A stretch of DNA of 45,563 nt from VGEM01 sp033764265 (GTDB taxonomy: Bacteria; Pseudomonadota; Alphaproteobacteria; Rhodospirillales; Rhodospirillaceae): positions 1 through 45,563 of the forward strand of contig JANRJB010000003.1 of NCBI GenBank assembly GCA_033764265.1, written 5' to 3'. This document shows positions 40,064-45,563 of this stretch, one piece after another. A program made the position numbers and the translations under genes. The notes under the pieces are model-generated. The model was not told the origin of the DNA. It ran no database searches and saw only the letters and a list, made by a program, of their open reading frames with translations. Each line of letters opens with the position of its first letter. The first letter of the stretch is position 1.

Positions 40064-40130
40064 AACCGCCTACAGTATTAACGGTGTTTTTCAGACACCA
40101 AAGTCAGTACGCCACAATCGGCGGCGGCGA

Positions 40131-40805
40131 TCAAGCGGATTCATCGGACGGCAGGTTCAGGCGCAGTCGCGCCGTTCCCGCCCGCCGTTCCTCCCGCGCC
40201 AGGGCGTTCATCACGTATTGCGGCACCCGCGCGCTGAATTTCGCCGGCGGGCCCTCCAGGTCCAGGCGCTTGCGCAGCCGCACCTCGCGCACCAGCACGC
40301 CCAGCGCCGTCGGCTCGCCGTTCACCGTGCCCATCAACAGGCGCGTGCCGAACGCGGTCGTCAGCGTGAACAGCGGCCCGTATTTGGACTCGGCGATCCC
40401 CGCCACGAACCATCGCCGCGGCCGGCCGCCGGCGCTCATCGCCTGCGACGTGGTCAGCCCCAGCCGTTCCGCCTGGAACGTGGGGATCACCAACGCCTCG
40501 CCGAAGGTGGCGCGAATCCTGGTATTGGCTCCGAATGCCGCGTGAATCCGCTTACTCTTGCTGTAAACCCACACCGCAGCGTCAAGGCTCGCGAAGCTCT
40601 TCGGATAGTTCTTCCGCTGCCATGCCTTGGCCAGCGGCTCGCCCAGCCCCGCCGCGCGCACCTGCTGGCGCAGCGCGTTCTGGATCAGGCTGCCGGCCTG
40701 TCGTACCCCGGCCGTTGCTGCCCGCGCCACGCGCGTTCGCTCGGCGCTGAAGACCGCCTTCAGGTCGCCGGCGATGGCGGCGTCGATCCAGTGGCCGGTG
40801 GGCAT
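40131..40805 (-). CDS. DUF6441-type prophage tail protein
   Basis: The 224-residue protein has the order typical of DUF6441 proteins of alphaproteobacterial siphophages: N-terminal helix AGDLKAVFSAERTRVARAAT with AGSLIQNALRQQVRAAGLG, a K-x-Y-P-K-S-x-x-S-L-x-A-A-x-W-V-Y-S-K motif, RIRATFGEALVIPTFQAERL, RWFVAGIAESKYGPLFTLT and a C-terminal LVREVRLRKRLDLEGPPAKF. It precedes the tape measure in such phages; function is not established. Its first 46 bases overlap the HNH gene's end in another frame, which indicates that this was the natural start before insertion. Confidence 0.75.
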   Translation of the reverse strand: MPTGHWIDAAIAGDLKAVFSAERTRVARAATAGVRQAGSLIQNALRQQVRAAGLGEPLAKAWQRKNYPKSFASLDAAVWVYSKSKRIHAAFGANTRIRATFGEALVIPTFQAERLGLTTSQAMSAGGRPRRWFVAGIAESKYGPLFTLTTAFGTRLLMGTVNGEPTALGVLVREVRLRKRLDLEGPPAKFSARVPQYVMNALAREERRAGTARLRLNLPSDESA

Positions 40806-41365
40806 GACGAGGCCTGGTGTCGTTCCATGTAGGAGATAATCTTGAGTAAATCCGCTAGGCTCATGTCACTTTTTCTACGATTACAGTATTCACAAATGAT
40901 AGCGACGTTTCCTGTGATATAACCAAGATTGTTGTCGATCCTATCAATCGACGGCGATCTATTTTTGTGCTTCTGTTTCTTATTTCCGTACTGCAACGCT
41001 ACCCCGCAACACAAACAGTCCTGCGGCGGACGCTGTACGAAACGGTCGAATGCCTCAATATTGAACTCAATTTTCTTTCGCTTGGCGCGCGACCGCGCGC
41101 TGTACACCAAGGTTTTTATTTGGTTGGACGGATACAATAACCAAGTCGATTTGTACTGACGCTGCGCATGTAACAATTCTGCGCGCGCCTGAGGGTTGAG
41201 CGCGGCGCGCCATACCCTCTGTCTTGCTACTTTTGCAGCGATGATTCGTGTTCTGTTGGCCTGATAGTACTTCTTCTGATATGCGGAGATTTTGTTGCTT
41301 TGGGATTGACGCTCTTCAGCGAGTTCGCACTCGGGCCGACATAAAATGTCCTCATTAACCCTCAC
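40760..41365 (-). CDS. HNH homing-type endonuclease
   Basis: The 201-residue protein has a basic N-terminal part (KKYYQANRTRIIAAKVARQR, RSRAKRKKIEFNIEAF), then a zinc-ribbon HNH core: C-x2-C at 117-120 (CLCC), SIDRIDNNLGYITGNV (139-154) and C-x2-C-N at 158-162 (CEYCNRRKSD). This 'DRIDN-GY-NV' form occurs in phage free-standing HNH endonucleases. It overlaps the chaperone extension by 11 bases (GTG start at 41365) and the DUF6441-like gene by 46 bases. Segment 40861-40920 is 35 percent GC (21 of 60), far below its neighbours, pointing to recent arrival. It may be a mobile intron-less homing gene. Confidence 0.85.
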   Translation of the reverse strand: MRVNEDILCRPECELAEERQSQSNKISAYQKKYYQANRTRIIAAKVARQRVWRAALNPQARAELLHAQRQYKSTWLLYPSNQIKTLVYSARSRAKRKKIEFNIEAFDRFVQRPPQDCLCCGVALQYGNKKQKHKNRSPSIDRIDNNLGYITGNVAIICEYCNRRKSDMSLADLLKIISYMERHQASSCPPATGSTPPSPAT

Positions 41366-42301
41366 CGAAAACCTCCCCTATCTCCTTTTTGAACTCCGCC
41401 TCGGCGGCGTTCAGGCACGAAAACGCGCGCAGCATCAGCACGGACTGATCCATCAACCCGCCCGTCTCCAACAGCGGTCCCGTGCCGGCCATCCCGCCGC
41501 GTGACATCCGCCACAGGTGCGCAACATCCCACGACCAAGCCGGTAGAATGAAGCGCGGATTTTCCTTGAACCTCATGTCGAGGAAGGACCACTCCGATCC
41601 ATCCGCCGACTCGCGGCCATTCGCGAACCAACTGGGCCTTGCGCAGACCGCCGCCAAGACCGTCAGGATTTTTTTAGGTCGTCATCCGGTTCGCTCAGCC
41701 GCTCGACGAACCCGGCGATGGCGGGCACGTCCTGCGGCGGCAGGCGGCTCAGGCAGGCCTCGGTCGCCAGCCCGTCGGGGCCCGCGGCGAACGGCACCGG
41801 CCGGCCGGCCTTGTCCGTCAGGCCATCCCAGCCGGCCAGATGATGACGCGCCGCCACGAACTGCGCCCAGGTCACGCCCAAGAGCCGGTCGGCCATCAGG
41901 CGCTGCAGGTCGCCGTCGTGCGGCGTCAGTTGCGCGTGGATCGACCGCGCCTCGCGCGCCAGGGCGGCGCGGGCGTCCGGGTCGTCCTTCATGCGTTCGC
42001 CGTCGTCCAGCAGCGCCTGGAACCCCGCCAGCACCTCGCGCACCGCATCGCGCTGCGCGGCCTTGACCACGCGGTCCACGGCCGCCAGGGCGGCGGCGTT
42101 GAACTCCCGGTCGCCCGGCAGGCGCAGCAGCACCGGCATCGCCTCGTGCTCGGCCGCGGCGCGGCTGCGAAACGTCGGCGGGCGCACCAGGTACGCCAGC
42201 GCCGGCCGCTTGTCCGGGTCGGGCGCGAACCGCACCGGCACCGCCGGCGACACCGGCAGCAGGATCGGCGCGCGCGCCGACGTGTCGAACTCGACTTTCA
42301 T
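41355..42301 (-). CDS. tail assembly chaperone, long form by -1 frameshift (gpGT-like)
   Basis: Translation of the short chaperone (from 42301) that slips -1 on A AAA AAA (41675-41669) continues in the -1 frame for 104 more residues to a TAA at 41355-41357, giving about 315 residues. The extension has SWFANGRESADGSEWSFLDM, NPRFILPAWSWDVAHLWRM and LNAAEAEFKKEIGEVFGEG. In lambda the equivalent gpGT binds the tape measure through its T part while the G part coats it, and both are absent from the mature tail. Position between the tail tube and tape measure genes matches. Confidence 0.85.
41663..42301 (-). CDS. tail assembly chaperone, short form (gpG-like)
   Basis: The 212-residue protein starts MKVEFDTSARAPILLPVSPA and is helical with a MADRLLGVTWAQFVAARHHL stretch and a C-terminus RLSEPDDDLKKS. 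It sits immediately downstream of the tail tube gene, as lambda G does. Its last codons read CTA AAA AAA TCC TGA, placing a slippery heptamer in front of the stop. GGGAG lies about eleven bases before ATG 42301. The ratio of the short to the long form is usually set by the frameshift efficiency. Confidence 0.88.
   Translation of the reverse strand: MKVEFDTSARAPILLPVSPAVPVRFAPDPDKRPALAYLVRPPTFRSRAAAEHEAMPVLLRLPGDREFNAAALAAVDRVVKAAQRDAVREVLAGFQALLDDGERMKDDPDARAALAREARSIHAQLTPHDGDLQRLMADRLLGVTWAQFVAARHHLAGWDGLTDKAGRPVPFAAGPDGLATEACLSRLPPQDVPAIAGFVERLSEPDDDLKKS
41669..41675 (-). other. A AAA AAA slippery heptamer for -1 ribosomal frameshift
   Basis: Seven consecutive A residues on the minus strand are phased exactly as X XXY YYZ relative to the chaperone frame (ctA AAA AAA), and the zero-frame TGA follows one codon later. 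The -1 frame is open for 104 further codons. Confidence 0.88.
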
Positions 42302-42419
42302 CGCATCGGACTCCCAATCTCAACGGAACGCAGCAGGGGGTCGCAACAGGGGTCGCAGGCCGCCGGTACATCCGCGGTCGGCCTGGACGCTCCTGCCGGG
42401 GTTGTCGGAAATAGGGGGT

Positions 42420-42451
42420 GGCGCCCGCGCGCCGATGTACGCGCGGGCGCC
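42420..42451. other. 12-base perfect hairpin between tail tube and chaperone genes
   Basis: GGCGCCCGCGCG (42420-42431) and CGCGCGGGCGCC (42440-42451) pair perfectly with an eight-base loop. A smaller GGCCCG...CGGGCC hairpin is at 42479-42501. Neither has a U tract. In this 213-base gap they may lower chaperone expression relative to the abundant tail tube or stabilise the tube mRNA. Confidence 0.6.
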
Positions 42452-42514
42452 GAGGCGCCGGGGGAGGCGGCGCCATTTGGCCCGCGCCTGAGGCACGGGC
42501 CCTTTATCTCCGCG

Positions 42515-43930
42515 TCAGTAGAACGCCAGCCCGATGCCTGAATCGAACCCATCGCACAGGCCCGACACGTTCTCGGTCTTCAGGCCCGATTGATCGCCGG
42601 GCGCGTAGCTCGACAGGTACGCCGCTGGCGCCACGGCGGCGATGCGTCGGCCGGCGGCGGCGGCCTGACCTCCGATCAGTCGGGCATGAAGGGTCCGCGG
42701 CGTGCCGTCGCGCATGTTCTTCAAAAGCGTGCGGGTGGCCACCAGCACCATGTGCGGATCGGCGCTGAAATTCACGGTGCGCTGGGTGATGATCGGCGGA
42801 TCGAATCCCTCGCCTTCGTTCGGGTTGGGTGGAAACACGACCGTGTTCTCCACGGTCAGCGTCAGCGTCTGCAGGCTCGCCGCGGCGCGGGAAATCAGGA
42901 ACTTCGAGCTGCGCCACACGCCGGGGCGCGTGCCGTCGTACACCGCCGTCGGCAGCGTCTCGTCGCTTTCGTCCAGGTACAGGCGGCCGCGCAGGGCGAT
43001 CTCGGCCATCACCGCGCCACCGGCCTGCCAGGTGATGCTGGCCCGCTGGCCCACCAGGTCCATCACCTGGAACAGCTTTCCGTCGACCCACATCTTACCC
43101 GAAAGCCACGGCAGGTTCAGAGTCGCAGGAACATACATCACGTTCGCCGGAATGCTGGCGCGGGTCGAGGTATTGAGCGTGCTGCCGAACAGGTCCACCA
43201 GCGTCGCCACGCGGCCCGCGGTGTAATCCTGGATCTGGCTGAACGCCGGCGTGGCGGGATTGCCCGACAGCAGCACCGGCATGAAACGGTAGAGTTGGTC
43301 GGTCGCGGCCCACGGCGCCTGCGCGGTCAGGCTGGTGGTGGTGCCGGCGGTCGCGGCCACCGCCGCGATACCGCGGGCGATGGTCACGCTCGGGCCGGCG
43401 GATTCGTTCACCAGGCCGTGGGCGCTGCCGTCGGCCTTGGTCACGGTGATATCGTTGGCGCCCACCGCGCTCACCAGGAACTCGCCGTTGTTGGCGGCTT
43501 CGGCGAAGCCGGACACGAAGATCGCGGTGCCCACCGTCAGCGCGCCGGGCAGAACGGTGGCGCTGGCGAACTTGCCGGTCGCGGCCGTCGCGCTGATGTC
43601 GGTGGCGACGATGTCGGTGCGCGTGATGGACTCTTTCAGGCCGCACGCTTCGAACGCCGGGCCGAACTCGGGCGCCACGCCGGGCACGCCAGAGCCCTTC
43701 AGGTAGACGCGGAAGCTCAGGCCCACCTGCATGCCGCCGATCAGCGGCGCGCGACCGTCGAGCGACTGGCTCACCTCGTCGGTCTGAATCTGGGTCGGGT
43801 CGTAGCTGATCTCAGGCGCCGCCACCAGAATGGCGTCGGACGCGGCGGTGGGGGTGGCCCACGCGCCGGCGGCCGACTGCTTTTTCAGGGCGACGACGGC
43901 GGCGCGGCCGCGAATCTTGGTGTCGGGCAT
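42515..43930 (-). CDS. major tail tube protein
   Basis: The 471-residue protein begins KIRGRAAVVALKKQSAAGAW and ISYDPTQIQTDEVSQSLDGR, followed by RAPLIGGMQVGLSFRVYLKG, a pattern of the phage tail tube family (Phage_tail_2/TTP type). A central insertion with ITVTKADGSAHGLVNESAG is probably an Ig-like or beta domain that decorates the tube; the core resumes at WQAGGAVMAEIALRGRLYL. It lies between the tail terminator region and the chaperone gene, as lambda V does. The size is larger than lambda gpV (246), explained by the insertion. Confidence 0.82.
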   Translation of the reverse strand: MPDTKIRGRAAVVALKKQSAAGAWATPTAASDAILVAAPEISYDPTQIQTDEVSQSLDGRAPLIGGMQVGLSFRVYLKGSGVPGVAPEFGPAFEACGLKESITRTDIVATDISATAATGKFASATVLPGALTVGTAIFVSGFAEAANNGEFLVSAVGANDITVTKADGSAHGLVNESAGPSVTIARGIAAVAATAGTTTSLTAQAPWAATDQLYRFMPVLLSGNPATPAFSQIQDYTAGRVATLVDLFGSTLNTSTRASIPANVMYVPATLNLPWLSGKMWVDGKLFQVMDLVGQRASITWQAGGAVMAEIALRGRLYLDESDETLPTAVYDGTRPGVWRSSKFLISRAAASLQTLTLTVENTVVFPPNPNEGEGFDPPIITQRTVNFSADPHMVLVATRTLLKNMRDGTPRTLHARLIGGQAAAAGRRIAAVAPAAYLSSYAPGDQSGLKTENVSGLCDGFDSGIGLAFY

Positions 43931-43933
43931 GGC

Positions 43934-44140
43934 TTATTTGTCCTCGGTCTGGACCGCGGTGATCGCGGCGGGCTTGGGGGTGGGGGGCTTGGGCTTGCCC
44001 TCCGTAGCTCCGGCAGGAGCGAAGGATGGGTCGGCGATCCGCGCGGGGCTGCCGTCGCGGGGCGCGTGCGCCACGATCTTGTGCGCCGGGATGGCCGGCG
44101 CGACCTTGGGATAAGCGTCCGGGGTTTTCAGTTCGGGCAT
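43934..44140 (-). CDS. small Pro/Ala-rich prophage protein
   Basis: A 68-residue hydrophilic, Pro- and Lys-rich protein (MPELKTPDAYPKVAPAIPAH, IADPSFAPAGATEGKPKPPT) with a GGAG site ten bases before ATG 44140. Small Pro-rich proteins of this kind occur next to tail tube genes in phages; no function known. It ends three bases before the tail tube ATG. Confidence 0.55.
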   Translation of the reverse strand: MPELKTPDAYPKVAPAIPAHKIVAHAPRDGSPARIADPSFAPAGATEGKPKPPTPKPAAITAVQTEDK

Positions 44141-44155
44141 GCTGCGCTCCGTTGT

Positions 44156-44593
44156 CTAGATCGCCGCCGACAGGTCGGCGTCCGCGGTCCAATAGGTGAT
44201 CTTGAAGGTGAAAATCGCGCCGATCAGCGGCGTGCCGCCGGCGGTCTTGTCCAGCACCGGCTGCGCGACGCCGGCGTATCGGGTGTCGATCGCCAGGCCG
44301 CCGCGCGTTACGTCGGCGAACAGCGCGGCGCTCGTCTTCAACAGCAGCGCGTTCAGGGCCGGGCCAAGTTCGTCCTCGGTGCGGGCGGCGGTCCACGCCT
44401 CGATATCCAGGTCCATCTCCACCTGATGCAGCGGCGGCGCGGCCGGCTCCGCCGTCTCCGGGCTGTCGAACAGCACCAGACACGGAATTTCGGTCGGCCG
44501 GCTGGTCAGGTTGCGGAACGCCCGCACCTGGCCGATGCCCTTCAACGCCGCATAGACGTTGGCCAGGATGGATTCGCGGATCGCGGTCGCCAT
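44156..44593 (-). CDS. tail terminator protein (gpU-like)
   Basis: The 145-residue protein has a first helix AIRESILANVYAALKGIG, strand EIPCLVLFDSPET, then LHQVEMDLDIEAWTA, helices with LGPALNALLLKTSAALFADV and a strand pair FTFKITYWTADADL. This alpha/beta layout and its place between head-tail joining and tail tube genes fit the tail terminator, which caps the tail tube and sets the joining surface. Similarity is at the level of arrangement rather than a strong motif. Confidence 0.7.
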   Translation of the reverse strand: MATAIRESILANVYAALKGIGQVRAFRNLTSRPTEIPCLVLFDSPETAEPAAPPLHQVEMDLDIEAWTAARTEDELGPALNALLLKTSAALFADVTRGGLAIDTRYAGVAQPVLDKTAGGTPLIGAIFTFKITYWTADADLSAAI

Positions 44594-44599
44594 CGGGCC

Positions 44600-44920
44600 C
44601 TACGCCTTCCGCACGTCCAGGAACCACACCGTGCCGCGCGCGCGGGCCTCGGCGTTCTCCACCTCGTACAGCGTGCCGTCGACCTCCAGGGTGGCGCCGC
44701 GATAGGGCCGGTCCGGCACTTCGGATGTCAGCACCTCGAACGGTCGCGCCAGATCGGACGATGCGCCGCCGCGGCCAACCTCGAGAGTCACCGGCCGTGG
44801 CGCGGCGCGCAGCACCTTGACGGTGACGGGCGCGCCGTCGCGCGGCGTGTAGGTGCCCGTGGTGGCCAGGTTCGGGTCCTTGAACAGGGCCGCCGTCGCT
44901 GCGCTGAATGCGTCGGCCAT
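44600..44920 (-). CDS. head-tail joining protein (FII-like)
   Basis: A 106-residue protein, MADAFSAATAALFKDPNLAT, followed by a small beta barrel (GTYTPRDGAPVTVKVLRAAP, ATLEVDGTLYEVENAEARAR, GTVWFLDVRKA). Position after the capsid gene and the short beta-barrel build match lambda FII-type head-tail joining proteins. ATG 44920 fits the domain start; an upstream in-frame start lies in a palindromic repeat and is less likely. Confidence 0.68.
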   Translation of the reverse strand: MADAFSAATAALFKDPNLATTGTYTPRDGAPVTVKVLRAAPRPVTLEVGRGGASSDLARPFEVLTSEVPDRPYRGATLEVDGTLYEVENAEARARGTVWFLDVRKA

Positions 44921-44955
44921 GATGCGGCGGTCCTGTTCGAAAACTCGAAGAGCCA

Positions 44956-44989
44956 GAACCCTCTCCCCCAATCTTGGGGGAGAGGGTTC
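44956..44989. repeat. 15-base perfect palindrome, REP-like
   Basis: GAACCCTCTCCCCCA and TGGGGGAGAGGGTTC pair without mismatch over a four-base loop (ATCT). CCCTCTCCCC...GGGGAGAGGG palindromes are widespread dispersed repeats in alphaproteobacterial chromosomes. It lies between the capsid gene stop and the head-tail joining gene, inside the prophage. Confidence 0.75.
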
Positions 44990-45010
44990 GGATCAGCGAA
45001 CGCGTTACGC

Positions 45011-45563
45011 TTAGGCCTTCACCAGCTTCTGCAGCACTTTCGGACGCTCGCAGATGCTGATGGGGTTGGTCTGCATTTCGCCCTCGACGCCCTTGTCGAA
45101 CTTGATCCGCTCGGCCTTCGCATAACGCGGCAAGCCGATCGTGTTCACGGTCTCGACGTAGTTCGCCGGGGCGAAGTAAGTCTTGAACAGGCCGGGCACG
45201 CCCACCGGGAAGGCATAACCGTCGTCGTCACCGACGAACGCGACCGGCGTTCCGGCCGAGCCCGTCACGCTGCCGCGGTACTCGGTCCAGTCAATGCCGC
45301 CAAAATGGAATTTCTTGCGCGGAGAAGCGCCCTGCAGGTGCGCGATGCCCTGCCAAGTCTTGTAGGCGTCCTTGACGTTCGCGTGCGTCACAAGCTTGTC
45401 GAAGAAGTTCTTGCCGACAAACGCCTGAATGCCGGTATAGACCGCCGCGCCCAACGCCGCCTCGATGTTGCGCGCGACCGCCGTGCATTTCTCGTGCACC
45501 TCGGTGCCGGCGGTGGTCAGGGCGAAGTTGTGGGTCGTGTCCTGGGTCACGCCGAAGGCGTCG
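45011..45563 (-). CDS. phage major capsid protein E, 5' end outside window
   Basis: The 183 visible residues match the C-terminal part of the lambda gpE capsid family: FALTTAGTEVHEKCTAVARN, YTGIQAFVGKNFFDKLVTHA, then FHFGGIDWTEYRGSVTG, and the closing MQTNPISICERPKVLQKLVKA, split by charged Asp/Lys segments. The frame is open to the right edge; GTG 45550 is an internal codon, not the start. It is the most upstream gene of the prophage late operon seen here. Confidence 0.88.
   Translation of the reverse strand, partial: DAFGVTQDTTHNFALTTAGTEVHEKCTAVARNIEAALGAAVYTGIQAFVGKNFFDKLVTHANVKDAYKTWQGIAHLQGASPRKKFHFGGIDWTEYRGSVTGSAGTPVAFVGDDDGYAFPVGVPGLFKTYFAPANYVETVNTIGLPRYAKAERIKFDKGVEGEMQTNPISICERPKVLQKLVKA

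Larger units (their letters stand above)
23626..45563 (-). mobile_element. lambda-like siphovirus prophage, morphogenesis and lysis part (incomplete at right edge)
   Basis: A continuous minus-strand run of phage genes in lambda-like order: capsid E, head-tail joining, tail terminator, tail tube, chaperone with -1 frameshift, tape measure, tail tip, fibres, endolysin, holin, spanins, more fibre-like genes. The left limit is placed at the terminator after the last phage gene; the true attachment site may lie anywhere between 23490 and 23626. Terminase, portal, integrase and repressor must be to the right of the window. All visible genes look intact. The order and the capsid type differ from the gene transfer agent of Rhodobacter. 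Confidence 0.88.

Noticed and set aside
41663..41675. Run of seven A residues as a sequencing error or pseudogene frameshift
   Set aside because: The exact phase, the near stop and the gene's place next to the tail tube match a programmed frameshift, so a broken gene is less likely.
23626..45563. Gene transfer agent of the Rhodobacter type
   Set aside because: The capsid is of lambda E type, the tape measure is far longer, and a complete phage lysis cassette and fibres are present.
1..45563. CRISPR arrays, tRNA or rRNA genes
   Set aside because: No regularly spaced direct repeats and no cloverleaf or rRNA-like sequence were seen on reading through the window.

Overview
The window suggests a GC-rich alphaproteobacterium. 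This is inferred from uniformly high GC, ABC-type gene families common in that class (a DUF1330 protein, a host-attachment-type protein, a DUF6441-type prophage gene) and a TonB-dependent receptor typical of oligotrophic members; no rRNA or tRNA is present to confirm it. There is no gene-free stretch longer than 300 bases.

The left half (1-23.5 kb) reads as a chromosomal accessory island for uptake and conversion of an unidentified small organic, possibly aromatic, compound. It holds a TonB-dependent outer-membrane receptor, an aromatic-acid-type MFS permease, two paralogous FAD-linked oxidases (one next to a c-type cytochrome), two paralogous methyltransferases with the same unusual N-terminal region, an enoyl-thioester-reductase-like MDR enzyme, a glutathione transferase, an M24 peptidase/hydrolase, a carboxymuconolactone-decarboxylase-like protein, an acetoacetate-decarboxylase-like protein, a SnoaL-like protein and five cupin-type proteins. 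The genes form short, often divergent operons. Housekeeping-like genes (RluA-family pseudouridine synthase, host-attachment protein) and a MazF-type toxin-antitoxin pair sit among them. No regulator gene was recognised; inverted repeats upstream of the TonB receptor and in one divergent promoter region are operator candidates.

The right half (about 23.6-45.56 kb) is a lambda-like siphovirus prophage transcribed leftward. From right to left it runs: major capsid protein E (cut by the window edge), head-tail joining protein, tail terminator, tail tube, tail assembly chaperone with a -1 frameshift extension, HNH endonuclease, DUF6441-type protein, small tail genes, tape measure protein, tail-tip proteins, fibre-like proteins (collagen-like and glycine-rich), metallophosphoesterase, dNTP-diphosphohydrolase-like protein, lysis cassette (M15 endolysin, holin, overlapping Rz/Rz1-type spanins), and a final set of probable fibre/baseplate genes ending at an intrinsic terminator at 23626-23662. 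Terminase, portal, integrase and immunity genes are not in the window.

The strongest non-routine signals are: the A AAA AAA slippery heptamer in the tail chaperone, an AT-rich HNH gene overlapping both neighbours just after it, a plus-strand membrane-protein gene inside the minus-strand tail operon, a 78-residue phage gene bracketed by REP-like repeats, and, in the host part, the expanded cupin/methyltransferase/oxidase island in which several enzymes lack expected catalytic residues.
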